This document shows positions 16,750 to 24,990 of a stretch of DNA of 61,220 nt, piece after piece. The DNA comes from Armatimonadota bacterium (GTDB taxonomy: Bacteria > Sysuimicrobiota > Sysuimicrobiia > Sysuimicrobiales > Humicultoraceae): assembly GCA_016869025.1 (NCBI GenBank), contig VGFA01000015.1:1-61220 (forward strand). The letters are read 5' to 3'. Both the position numbers and the translations under genes were made by a program. Under the pieces are notes generated by a model. It ran no database searches and had not been told where the DNA came from. It worked only from the letters and a program-made list of their open reading frames with translations. Numbering within the stretch: position 1 is the stretch's first letter; each line of letters opens with the position of its first letter.

Positions 16750-18234
16750 CTAGTACTGCGTTGACAGCACCTCTTCGTCTGTCGGCACGTAGGTCGTCGC
16801 CTGGTGCTTGGGCGGATCCTGCTTCTGGGTGAGCAGGCTGACCGGCACCATGACAAGCAACGAGACGACCGGCGGGATCAGGGTATCCAGCCCCGCCAGG
16901 TGCTCTGGGATCTTGTAGTACAGCACCAGCCGAAGCAGCGAACCAACGACGACCGCGGCCAGGGCTCCGGAGGAGTTGGCCTTCTTCCAGAACAGCCCGA
17001 GCGTGAGCGGGACGAAGCACCCGGCGAAGACAACGTCGAACGCCAGGACCAGCAGAATGCCCGGCTCGGGCCTGACCACCGCGATGTACATCGCCAGCGC
17101 CATGATCGGAATGGCTGCCAGGCGGGTGATCCACAGGAGGCGGGCATCGAGTACATTGCGGTCCTCGGGCGTGTAGCGCCCCTGCCAGATCTTGAAGACG
17201 TTGCGCTGCATGATGTTCCGGCCCAGAACCGACGACACGCCGAGCAGCCCGCCGTCCGCCGTAGAGAGCCCCGCTGCCACCACGCCACCCATGATCAGCA
17301 GACCCACGAAGAACGGCGCGTGCTGCAGCGCCAGCGTCGGAATAACCATCCTGGCATCGGTGATGCCCGGCGCGAGTTTCAGGGCCATGAGCCCCATGAA
17401 TGAGGCGGCGATGCCTACCAGCAGAGTGAACACAGCCCCATAGTAGCAAGCCCTCTGGGCCGTTTGCGGGCTCTTTGCTGCGAAGACCCGTTCCATGAAA
17501 TCAAGGGCGACCACGTCCCCAAGGCCTAGAGCCAGGATGCCGGCCCAGTTCAGGAGGGCGCCGTTCTTGACCGACGTCAGCCCGCTGAGATCCATGTATC
17601 CGGCTGGAATGGCGTCCCTGAAGAACTCCCATCCGTACGTCACGAAGAAGAACATCACCGCGACGAAGAACCCGATGACCGCAGGGTAGATCTGCGCGAT
17701 GTCGGTCGATACCACCGACCACAGCCCGCCCGCGATGGTATAGAAGAACACGATGAGCGAGATGACTAGCAGCGCCCGGAGATACTCCCACCCGAAGATC
17801 ACCTTCAGGATCCACGCGGATCCCGCCAGGTTCCCGGCCACCAGGATGATGAAGCTGAACCCCATCAGGAGCCCTGAGAGCACCTCGACCGTGCGGTTGT
17901 ACCGCCGGTAGTAGAAGTCGGGCAACGTGAGCAGGTTCAGCTTGTTCAGGGGTTTCGCGTAGAACAGCCCGGTCACAACGAGGCAGAGCGCCAGTCCGAG
18001 CGGAAACTGGAATCCCGCCCACCACCCGCCGCCGTACACGGCGCCGCCGTTACCCAGGGTCGCGTTGGCGTCCAGCGCCTGGGCCAGGAGGGTGGTGCCG
18101 ACCAGGAAGAACGGCAGCCGCTTGCCTGCGATGATGTACTGCCTGCCGCTCCCCTTGACCAGATAGTACATCGCCAAGCCCAGGAAGAAGAAGACGCCCA
18201 GATAGACAGATATTCCGATCTCGTACTGTCCCAC
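16750..18234 (-). CDS. Sodium:solute symporter (SSS family)
   Basis: The product is 494 residues with about 13 membrane helices. It opens with ISVYLGVFFFLGLAMYYLVKGSGRQYIIAGKRLPFFLVGTTLLAQALDANATLG, the SSS N-terminal signature. A later GGVVAAGLSTADGGLLGVSSVLGRNI is the family's helix-8 sodium-site region. It would couple Na+ entry to uptake of an organic solute. The context with amidinotransferase, OTC and carbamate kinase suggests an amino acid or guanidino/ureido compound. The start is GTG, with AGGAGGTG six bases upstream. Confidence 0.9.
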   Translation of the reverse strand: MGQYEIGISVYLGVFFFLGLAMYYLVKGSGRQYIIAGKRLPFFLVGTTLLAQALDANATLGNGGAVYGGGWWAGFQFPLGLALCLVVTGLFYAKPLNKLNLLTLPDFYYRRYNRTVEVLSGLLMGFSFIILVAGNLAGSAWILKVIFGWEYLRALLVISLIVFFYTIAGGLWSVVSTDIAQIYPAVIGFFVAVMFFFVTYGWEFFRDAIPAGYMDLSGLTSVKNGALLNWAGILALGLGDVVALDFMERVFAAKSPQTAQRACYYGAVFTLLVGIAASFMGLMALKLAPGITDARMVIPTLALQHAPFFVGLLIMGGVVAAGLSTADGGLLGVSSVLGRNIMQRNVFKIWQGRYTPEDRNVLDARLLWITRLAAIPIMALAMYIAVVRPEPGILLVLAFDVVFAGCFVPLTLGLFWKKANSSGALAAVVVGSLLRLVLYYKIPEHLAGLDTLIPPVVSLLVMVPVSLLTQKQDPPKHQATTYVPTDEEVLSTQY

Positions 18235-18410
18235 GAGTGCACCTCCTCAACGTGTTCTGCCGGGTCCGCGGTGCGGGATTCACTGACGGCCTGTTCCCCA
18301 ACTTCCACGAGCGATGGCCGGAAGAATGAGCCTCGATGGAGAAGCCCACTCTGCCGGAGTGTGCACTGTTCCTTTGAACTGCGGGACTGCTTTTCGTCAC
18401 AGACACCCCA

Positions 18411-19595
18411 TCAGTAGCCCTTGACCTGCTTTGGGAAGTAGTCCTCGCAACCACCCTCTCGGTAGACATCCAGCGTCGTGCAGTGCAGGGCGCCGCCAAA
18501 CGGGATTACCTTCTCGTAGGGAATCGGGACCACCTCAAACCCCAGCTTGCTGAGCTGGTCGCAGTACGCGGTCTCGTGCGCCTCGACGCAGACCGTCTTC
18601 GGGTCAATCGAGAACGTGTTCATCGAGATCCATGACTTGCCCTCGTATAGCCCTGTCAGGTAGACCTTGTTCCTGTGCACGTAGGTCGGCCTGGCCGCCG
18701 GGACCATCTCCCAATCGTTCTTCTTGAACAGCTCCCACAACTCGGGCGTGCGCGGATCCCAATCGGGATTGTACATGCACAGACCGGGCCGCAGCGGCAC
18801 AAGGTTCACGTCAATGTGCCACGGATGGTAGTTGTTCGGCTTGTCGGCCTCCTTAGGGGTATCGAACAGCACGTGATGCAGCCGCAGGCCGAGCGCAGCG
18901 AACATCCGCTTCAGCCAGTCCATGCCTCCCTTGTTGGTTACGCACGAGCCCTGGTGGAAGACGTCCTTGCCGAACCGCATGGCGTCGGCGGCGTCCCAAA
19001 GGGGCTCTTTCTCGGTCAGCTGGAACTCCCAGTTGTGCAGCCTCTGCCTCTTCTGCTCGTCCGTCCAGACATTCTCGAAGTCGTAGTAGTAGTTCCGGAC
19101 ATAGGACTCGTCGGTCAGCATGGGCATGGGCGCCGCGAAGTGAACGACCCCGGGATCCTCTTTGAAGTACCGCTCGAAGATCGGCCGAAGGTTGAAGCGC
19201 TCGTAGATGCGGGAACGGCGGACGGTGGTGGCCTCAATGATGTAGTTGCCGTGAATCACGGTGACGTCGCGAACGTTGTTGACGCCGTGCGCGTTCAACT
19301 GCACCCAGCCCAGCGGTGACGGAAGCGGCTTGTTCATCATGAAGGGCTGAATGTCCACCCGCTCGACGATGACGCCCCGCTTCTCGAGCTGGCCCACGAA
19401 GTAGTTCATCTGCTCGTTGGCCGCATCCACCATCTCCTGCGGGAACGGTCCCCACGCCCCCAGCGGATACCCACCGTGCGGGAGGTCGTACCACCAGGCC
19501 GGCTCCGGAGCAGGAACATTCGTGCCCTCCGGCCTTCCAATGATCACCCTCTTCAGCGGGTCCCACTCGTTCCAGGAATTCACGATCTTCGGCAT
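18411..19595 (-). CDS. Glycine-amidinotransferase-like enzyme (pentein superfamily)
   Basis: The product is 394 residues and matches arginine:glycine amidinotransferases along its length. The catalytic Asp region is WDAADAMRFGKDVFHQGSCVTN, the catalytic His is in HPWHIDVNLVPLRPGLC, and the nucleophilic Cys is in GGALHCTTLDVYREGG. The family moves the amidino group from arginine to an amine, yielding ornithine. The ATG has a good GGAGG upstream. It sits 49 nt after the COG2403 gene and downstream of OTC and carbamate kinase. It takes the place where an arginine deiminase (same fold) would be expected, so substrate and direction are open. Confidence 0.87.
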   Translation of the reverse strand: MPKIVNSWNEWDPLKRVIIGRPEGTNVPAPEPAWWYDLPHGGYPLGAWGPFPQEMVDAANEQMNYFVGQLEKRGVIVERVDIQPFMMNKPLPSPLGWVQLNAHGVNNVRDVTVIHGNYIIEATTVRRSRIYERFNLRPIFERYFKEDPGVVHFAAPMPMLTDESYVRNYYYDFENVWTDEQKRQRLHNWEFQLTEKEPLWDAADAMRFGKDVFHQGSCVTNKGGMDWLKRMFAALGLRLHHVLFDTPKEADKPNNYHPWHIDVNLVPLRPGLCMYNPDWDPRTPELWELFKKNDWEMVPAARPTYVHRNKVYLTGLYEGKSWISMNTFSIDPKTVCVEAHETAYCDQLSKLGFEVVPIPYEKVIPFGGALHCTTLDVYREGGCEDYFPKQVKGY

Positions 19596-19644
19596 TGCTT
19601 CTCTCCTCCCGTTGTTGTGGTTTCAGTGCAACACCTGTCATCCT

Positions 19645-20985
19645 CTAAGCCAGTCCGTGCTTCCTTGCGAAATCGTCCAGGACGCCCGCAAGGTCGGGGC
19701 GACCGATCTCCTGCAGGTTGTAGTACACGCGCGTCGCGGGCTTCCTGATCTTGATGATGCGGCTGAGGTCGATCGGTGTCCCCACCACCACCGAGTCGCA
19801 GTCCGTCCGGTCTATGGTGGCCTCCAGGTCCTTCAGCATCTCCTGCCCATACCCCATTGCGGGAAGGAGGGTTCCGATGTCCGGATAGGTCTTGAAGGTC
19901 TCGACGAGCCTGCCCGTGATGTATGGCCGCGGGTCCACTAGTTCGGCCGCTCCGAACTTCTGGGCGGCAACCACGCCTGCTCCGATCCTCATGTGCCCGT
20001 GCGTCAGGGTCGGACCATCCTCTACCACCAGCACCCTCTTGCCCCTGATCATCGAGGGATCATCCACATCGATCGGCGAGGCGGCATCTATGACGACAGC
20101 ACTTGGGTTTGCGGCGGCAATGTTTCTCCGGACCGTCGCCAGGCCCTCGGGACCGGCGCTGTCCACCTTGTTGATCACGACCACGTCGGCAAGCCTCAGC
20201 GTGACCGCGCCAGGCCAGAAACTCATCTCGTGTCCCGGTCGGAGGGGATCAACGATTGTCACGTGCAGGTCGGACTTGTAGAACGAGAAGTCGTTGTTGC
20301 CGCCGTCCCATAGAATCACGTCGCAGCCCCTGGGATCCTTCTCTGCGGCCCGGAGGATGGCCTCGTAGTCCACCCCGGCATAGACGACGTTGCCGCGAAC
20401 CACGTGGGGTTCGTATTCCTCCATTTCTTCCACGGTGCAGTTGTGCTTCTCGAGATCGGAGAGATCCGCGAACCGCTGCACCTTCTGGGCAACGAGATTG
20501 CCGTACGGCATGGGGTGGCGAACTGCCACCACCTTGAGGCCTTTGGCCATCAACAGCTCGATGATCCTGCGCGACGTCTGGCTCTTGCCGGCTCCTGTGC
20601 GCACAGCGCCGACCGAGACCACCGGCTTCGTGCTCTTGATCTGGGTGTCCTTGGGGCCCAACAACACGAAGTTGGCGCCGGCCGCCTGCACGATGGCTCC
20701 GACGGTCAAGACGTGCTGGAAGGACACGTCGCTGTAGGAAAAGACGCAGTCGCCAACCTTCAGGTCCTTGATCAACGAGGGGAGGTCGGCTTCCGAGTAG
20801 ATTGGAATGCCGTCAGGATAGAGCTCGCCGGCCAGTTCCCTGGGGTATTTCCTGCCTTCGATGTCAGGAATCTGGGCGGCGGTGAAAGCCACGACGTTGT
20901 AGCTCTTGTTTCCCCGGTAGTACGTGTTGAAGTTGTGGAAGTCCCTTCCTGCGGCGCCTATGATGATCACGTTCTTTCTCGCCAT
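19645..20985 (-). CDS. COG2403 predicted GTPase / cyclic 2,3-diphosphoglycerate synthetase family
   Basis: The product is 446 residues. It starts NVIIIGAAGRDFHNFN and has a P-loop-like VSVGAVRTGAGKSQTSRRI. A nucleotide-specificity motif VVINKVD and a phosphate-rich DGGNNDFSFY segment are typical of COG2403. The family includes archaeal cyclic 2,3-diphosphoglycerate synthetase, but in bacteria it often sits beside carbamate kinase and OTC genes with an unknown role. Here it lies between arcC and the amidinotransferase with gaps under 50 nt, implying function in the same pathway. Confidence 0.85.
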   Translation of the reverse strand: MARKNVIIIGAAGRDFHNFNTYYRGNKSYNVVAFTAAQIPDIEGRKYPRELAGELYPDGIPIYSEADLPSLIKDLKVGDCVFSYSDVSFQHVLTVGAIVQAAGANFVLLGPKDTQIKSTKPVVSVGAVRTGAGKSQTSRRIIELLMAKGLKVVAVRHPMPYGNLVAQKVQRFADLSDLEKHNCTVEEMEEYEPHVVRGNVVYAGVDYEAILRAAEKDPRGCDVILWDGGNNDFSFYKSDLHVTIVDPLRPGHEMSFWPGAVTLRLADVVVINKVDSAGPEGLATVRRNIAAANPSAVVIDAASPIDVDDPSMIRGKRVLVVEDGPTLTHGHMRIGAGVVAAQKFGAAELVDPRPYITGRLVETFKTYPDIGTLLPAMGYGQEMLKDLEATIDRTDCDSVVVGTPIDLSRIIKIRKPATRVYYNLQEIGRPDLAGVLDDFARKHGLA

Positions 20986-21021
20986 CTCTTGCCTCCGTTT
21001 CCCAAATCACATGAGTGTGAC

Positions 21022-21945
21022 CTATCTTCCGACTTCGGTCCCCGCCTGTCCGGCAACCGCCTTGCCGATGTCCTGAAGGTGGCAGATGACGGCCCTCCCT
21101 CCGGTGCTCTCCACGAAGCCCAGGAGCGCCTCTACTTTGGGCCCCATCGAGCCAGCGGGGAAATGGCCTTCCTGAACGTATCCCTTCATCTCCTCAAGAG
21201 AGACCTTGCCGAGCAACCGCTGCTCGGGCTTTCCCCAGTGGACGGCCGCACCCCGGACATCCGTGGCTATGATGAACAGGTCCGCTTTGATCTCCCGGGC
21301 AAGCGTGGAGCTGGCTAGGTCCTTGTCTATTACCGCCTCTACCCCGCGGAGGCCTGCGCCCTCCCTGATGACCGGGATTCCGCCGCCGCCGCAGCAGATA
21401 ACGATGTAATCGTTGTCCACGAGCTGCTTGATCTCGCGGTGCTGCGTGATGGCCATCGGCTTGGGCGAAGCGACAACGCGCCTGTGCCCCTTGTCGGTCT
21501 TGACCATCGTGTACGGCCGGGTTGCTGCCTCTGCCTCCGTGTAGAAGGGGCCAACCGGCTTGGTCGGGTTCTTGAACAGCGGATCGTTCGGGTCCACCTC
21601 CGTGAAGGTGAGAACCGTAATGAAGAGGCGGTCCTCGCCCGCCTCCGCCAGTGCGGCCTCGAGGGATGACTCGATCAGGTAGCCAATCTGGCCCTGGGTC
21701 ATGGCGCCGACGACGTCAAGCGGCATGGCCGGAACCTCCCTGCAGCTCTCCTGCTGCAGCAGGAGATTGCCAGCCTGCGGCCCGTTGCCGTGGCTGATCA
21801 CAACCCTGTGGTCTCTGGAGAGCTTGACGATCTCCCTCACGGGCATCCTGAGGTTCTCCAGTTGCTCCTCTGCTGTGCCCTTCTGCCCCTCCTGTATCAA
21901 GGCATTGCCGCCAAAGGCAATCAGCACGACCGGCTTCCTGCTCAT
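21022..21945 (-). CDS. arcC: Carbamate kinase
   Basis: The product is 307 residues, the normal length. It begins KPVVLIAFGGNALIQEGQKGT, then VVISHGNGPQAGNLLLQQE and VICCGGGGIPVI, with a VDKD-type segment (AVIDKDLASSTLAREI) for nucleotide binding. It makes ATP from carbamoyl phosphate, releasing ammonia and CO2. ATG at 21945 with GAGGAAG upstream is chosen; a longer frame would overlap arcB. It sits downstream of arcB in one transcript. Confidence 0.95.
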   Translation of the reverse strand: MSRKPVVLIAFGGNALIQEGQKGTAEEQLENLRMPVREIVKLSRDHRVVISHGNGPQAGNLLLQQESCREVPAMPLDVVGAMTQGQIGYLIESSLEAALAEAGEDRLFITVLTFTEVDPNDPLFKNPTKPVGPFYTEAEAATRPYTMVKTDKGHRRVVASPKPMAITQHREIKQLVDNDYIVICCGGGGIPVIREGAGLRGVEAVIDKDLASSTLAREIKADLFIIATDVRGAAVHWGKPEQRLLGKVSLEEMKGYVQEGHFPAGSMGPKVEALLGFVESTGGRAVICHLQDIGKAVAGQAGTEVGR

Positions 21946-21976
21946 GATCTTCCTCACATCCCAGGTATGGTGAGAG

Positions 21977-22978
21977 CTAGCTTCCAAGGGTGGCGACCAT
22001 CACGGCCTTTATGGTGTGCACCCTGTTCTCGGCCTCATCGAACACGACCGACGCGCCGGACTCAAAGACCTCATCGGTTACCTCCATGGCCTCCAGCCCG
22101 AACTTCTGGTAGATCTCCTCGCCGATCTTGGTCTCCCGGTTGTGGAAAGACGGCAGGCAGTGAAGGAACTTCACGTTCGGGTTGCCGCTCTTCTCCATGA
22201 CCGCCCGGTTGACCTGGTAGGGCTTCAGGAGGCTGATCCGGTCCCTCCAGACGTCCGCCGGCTCTCCCATGGAGACCCAGACGTCCGTGGCGATGAAATC
22301 GCATCCCCTTACGCCCTCGTCCACATCCTCGGTGAGGGAGATCCTTGCCCCCGTCTCTTTGGCGATGTCCCTTGCCTGTTCCACCAGTTGAGGATTCTGC
22401 TGGAGACTCCGGGGAGCAACGGACCGGAAGTCCATACCCGTCTTTGCGGCTCCAACGAGATAGGAATTGCCCATGTTGAACCGCGCATCCCCGAGGTACG
22501 CGAACTTGATCTGGCTCAGGGGCTTGTCGCAGTGCTCCATCATGGTGAGCAGGTCGGCCAGGATCTGGGTCGGATGGAACTCGTTGGTCAGGCCGTTCCA
22601 AACGGGCACGCCCGCGTACTTGGCCAGGTCCTCCACTATCTGCTGGCCAAACCCCCTGTACTCGATCCCGTCATACATCCTCCCAAGGACCCGAGCCGTA
22701 TCCCGAATGGACTCCTTGGACCCCATCTGAGAGCCCGTGGGCTCGAGGTAGGTCACGTGGGCACCCTGGTCAAATGCCGCGGTCTCGAAAGCACAGCGGG
22801 TTCGCGTGGAGGCCTTCTCGAAGATCAGAACTATGTTCTTACCCTTGAGGCGCTGTTGCTCCGTCCCCGCATAGCGGGCCTTCTTGAGATCCAGCGAGAG
22901 ATCCAGTAGAAACCTGATCTCCTGCGGTGTGAAATCGAGTTCCTTGAGGAAACTCCTGTTCCTGAGATTGAAGGCCAT
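21977..22978 (-). CDS. arcB: Ornithine carbamoyltransferase (catabolic type)
   Basis: The product is 333 residues. The carbamoyl-phosphate loop is STRTRCAFE (about 57-65), followed by the [10 protein letters not shown] motif, a DVWVSMGE ornithine-side SMG loop, and catalytic FLHCLP. With carbamate kinase next door it likely runs catabolically, splitting citrulline to ornithine and carbamoyl phosphate. An alternative carbamoyl acceptor such as putrescine cannot be excluded. It is the first gene of the block, with AGGGG-type Shine-Dalgarno sequence, and faces a 0.5-kb intergenic region. Confidence 0.93.
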   Translation of the reverse strand: MAFNLRNRSFLKELDFTPQEIRFLLDLSLDLKKARYAGTEQQRLKGKNIVLIFEKASTRTRCAFETAAFDQGAHVTYLEPTGSQMGSKESIRDTARVLGRMYDGIEYRGFGQQIVEDLAKYAGVPVWNGLTNEFHPTQILADLLTMMEHCDKPLSQIKFAYLGDARFNMGNSYLVGAAKTGMDFRSVAPRSLQQNPQLVEQARDIAKETGARISLTEDVDEGVRGCDFIATDVWVSMGEPADVWRDRISLLKPYQVNRAVMEKSGNPNVKFLHCLPSFHNRETKIGEEIYQKFGLEAMEVTDEVFESGASVVFDEAENRVHTIKAVMVATLGS

Positions 22979-23427
22979 GACCTAACCCCTCCCCATAGAC
23001 GACTTGCTCCCCTGGTCAGGCAGTATGACGCTTAGATTGTATTGCCGTAAAGGGGTTTGGATCTCTACGGAGGCCCGCAGGCCAGGCTGTGCTGCAAGGG
23101 CCTGGCAAAGGAGGTGGAGCCGTAGTGCGCAAGGTGGGTGCTTATTGTGAACCGGTGCGGACCTGCTGACGATGTGTGCGATTCAGGATAGACGGGATTG
23201 GGAAGAACAACCTGCCGGTGGAGAATTGGCTGATCCAGAAGATCCAGGAAGTCCATGGAACTCTCTACCGGTGTCATGGTTGGTATCGGCACAATCCTCG
23301 CCAGTGGCCGGAATCCGCGCATCGGGTCGCGGACCGATTTAGTGCGTCGTCTTCGACAGCGCATACCTGGGTTCCTGCCTGCCCGGCATCGCGCGGGGCC
23401 GTTGCGGAAGTGCGGCCGTTACGGAGG
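22979..23427. other. Long intergenic region between divergent operons
   Basis: About 450 bases lie between arcB (leftward) and the PyrR-type leader (rightward). On the minus strand TACAAT near 23040 is a possible -10 for the arc genes, without a good -35. Short open frames on both strands lack ribosome sites and recognisable motifs. The base composition is less GC-biased than in the genes. I see no repeat, tRNA or known riboswitch here. Confidence 0.5.
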
Positions 23428-23456
23428 TTGACGGACGCGCCGCGGCGTGCTATCTT
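23428..23456 (+). promoter_or_regulatory. Sigma70 promoter of the PyrR-controlled operon
   Basis: TTGACG (23428-23433), a 17-nt spacer and TATCTT (23451-23456) give a good promoter. Transcription should begin near 23463, just upstream of the PyrR-like hairpin at 23467. The hairpin would therefore be the very 5' end of the mRNA. Confidence 0.7.
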
Positions 23457-23466
23457 GCCCCTCGAA

Positions 23467-23507
23467 CCACTCCTTTAAGGAGCCGTCCCGCGAGACGGAC
23501 AAGGAGG
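23467..23507 (+). promoter_or_regulatory. PyrR-type RNA-binding hairpin overlapping a Shine-Dalgarno
   Basis: The RNA has CTCCTT (23470-23475) pairing with AAGGAG (23501-23506) as a lower stem, a TTTAAGGAG-side internal loop, an upper stem CCGTC/GACGG (83-87 with 94-98 of 23400), and the loop CCGCGA. Core CCGTCCCGCGAGACGG plus AAGG aligns base for base with the Bacillus pyr binding loop (as I recall it) and keeps its invariant G, CC, GAG and AAGG. One stem pair is a compensatory C-G for A-U. In known systems PyrR binds it with UMP to repress. The 3' strand AAGGAGG is the ribosome site of the leader ORF at 23513, so binding should block translation. Confidence 0.78.
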
Positions 23508-23512
23508 AAGCG

Positions 23513-23641
23513 ATGGCCGACGACCGCATGCTCCGCCCGCCGCGATGGCGGGCGTTTTGCTGCCGCGGCGCGGCGGCGCCAGCCCGACACCTTCCAGCGA
23601 TAGTTCCCACACCAGAGAACAACACAGGAGCGTGGCGATGA
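23513..23641 (+). CDS. 42-residue leader ORF coupled to the amidohydrolase
   Basis: ATG at 23513 has AAGGAGG five bases upstream. The peptide is 42 residues (starts MADDRMLRPPRWRAFCC, ends NNTGAWR), Arg/Pro/Ala-rich, with no known family. Its TGA (23639-23641) overlaps the amidohydrolase ATG (23638) as ATGA, so it looks like a translational coupler rather than a functional protein. A terminator-like hairpin lies inside it. Its ribosome site is part of the PyrR-type hairpin. Confidence 0.6.
   Translation: MADDRMLRPPRWRAFCCRGAAAPARHLPAIVPTPENNTGAWR
23534..23558 (+). terminator. Intrinsic terminator / attenuator inside the leader ORF
   Basis: CGCCCGCC (23534-23541), a 5-nt loop GCGAT and GGCGGGCG (23547-23554) form a perfect 8-bp GC stem followed by TTTT (23555-23558). 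It precedes the first structural gene by 80 nt, where a constitutive terminator would silence the operon. It therefore probably acts as an attenuator that translating ribosomes suppress. Confidence 0.65.
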
Positions 23642-24840
23642 CCATGGACGTCCGAGTGGACACGATTGAGCACGGCAACTGGGACCGAACGCTCGAACAG
23701 GCCGCCCTCTCATTTGGCGGCTGGCTGAACGCCCACACGCACCTGGACCGGGCCAACACCTTCGCCCCCGAGTTCTTGCAGCACGCCAACATAGACCCGA
23801 TGGGCGCGGCAGGCCTGTCGCTCCCCGTCAAGCAGATCCTGGTAGGTGAGCTCCACAAGGGCCTGGCCTACCAGCCCCACAGCCTCTATGACCGCATGCG
23901 GGAGGAACTGGAGCGGATGGTGGCGATGCACGTACGGGAGGCGATCTCGTTCGTGGACGCCACTCCTGACATCGGCCTGGTCGCGATCGAGCAGGCCGTG
24001 CGGCTGCGCGAGGAGTTCAGTGACCGACTGGTCCTCAAGATCGCGGTTTCGCCCATCTTCGGCTTCAAGAACCCTAAGATCAATCCCGACCGTTGGGAGG
24101 TATACAGCCAGGCGGCAGAGATCGCCGACGTGCTGGGCGGCCTGCCTTCCAGGGACCGCGGAGAAGGCCGCGTGGGCTTCGATGGACACGTCCGAATGGT
24201 CCTGGAACTGGGGAAGGCGCTGCGCAAACCCGTGCACTTCCAGGTGGATCAGGACAACGATCCCAGGGAAGCCGAGACCGAGCAGCTCGTTCAGGCGGTC
24301 AGGTGGCTGGGATCGCCTGTGGCGGACGGGGAAGACGGCCCCACGGTGTGGGCAGTGCACGCCATCTCGCCGTCCTGCTACGAGGAAAGCCGCTTCCAAC
24401 GCCTGATAGAGGACCTGCTGGCCTATCGCGTGGGTGTCATCTCGTGCCCGACGGCGGCGCTTTCCATGTTCCAGTTGCGGCCCATGGCGGCGCCCCTGCA
24501 CAACTCCATCGCCCGGCTGCTGGACATGATGGCCGCCGGCGTGCCGGTGCGCATCGGTACCGACAACATCTGCGACATCTTCATCCCCAACGGCGACGGC
24601 AGCGTGCGCAGCGAGGTGTGGGTGGCGGCCTCGGCGCTGCGGTTCTACCACACGCTCGTCTGGGCGAAGATCGGGGCAGGCGTTCCCCTGAACGAAGGCG
24701 ACAGGGAGTGGATTCGCCAGGCCCTGCAGCGGGCGCGTGATACCTGGACGACTGTCCGGGCAGCGCTGGCACACGCGATCTCGAACGGGGACCACCAGGA
24801 CCGCGTCGCGGAAAGGGCCCACTTCGCCCTTGCGCGATAG
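23638..24840 (+). CDS. Cytosine-deaminase-like amidohydrolase
   Basis: The product is 400 residues, an amidohydrolase TIM barrel. The metal motif HxH is in GGWLNAHTHLDRANTF. A third metal His is in KPVHFQVDQDND, a fourth in WAVHAISPS, and the metal Asp in RIGTDNICDIFIPNGDGS. The last resembles CodA's GHDD...P block, as does the overall pattern. The catalytic Glu that follows HCD in CodA (HCDE) is not present at that spot (HFQV), so the reaction may differ from cytosine deamination. The start ATG has AGGAG seven bases upstream and is coupled to the leader ORF. It is the first structural gene of the PyrR-type operon. Confidence 0.8.
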   Translation: MTMDVRVDTIEHGNWDRTLEQAALSFGGWLNAHTHLDRANTFAPEFLQHANIDPMGAAGLSLPVKQILVGELHKGLAYQPHSLYDRMREELERMVAMHVREAISFVDATPDIGLVAIEQAVRLREEFSDRLVLKIAVSPIFGFKNPKINPDRWEVYSQAAEIADVLGGLPSRDRGEGRVGFDGHVRMVLELGKALRKPVHFQVDQDNDPREAETEQLVQAVRWLGSPVADGEDGPTVWAVHAISPSCYEESRFQRLIEDLLAYRVGVISCPTAALSMFQLRPMAAPLHNSIARLLDMMAAGVPVRIGTDNICDIFIPNGDGSVRSEVWVAASALRFYHTLVWAKIGAGVPLNEGDREWIRQALQRARDTWTTVRAALAHAISNGDHQDRVAERAHFALAR

Positions 24841-24990
24841 CATCCAGCCGCGCGGCGGGCCGCTGCAACGAAGCCGCGTAGAGGAAACGTGTCCCGCCGG
24901 CATGAAGAATACCGGCTAGGGGGCGGCGGCGCTTCTGCAGGCAGGGAGCCGGCGTCGTCGCGACCAGTTCCTTCTGAGGAGGGTCCGACG

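Noticed and set aside
23176-23478. A ~100-residue ORF in the intergenic region
   Set aside because: No ribosome site, no family motif, and it runs over the promoter of the PyrR-type leader.
23461-23560. T-box leader
   Set aside because: There is a 5' hairpin and terminator, but no T-box consensus (GGGTGGNACCGCG-like) or specifier stem. The PyrR-type motif explains the structure better.
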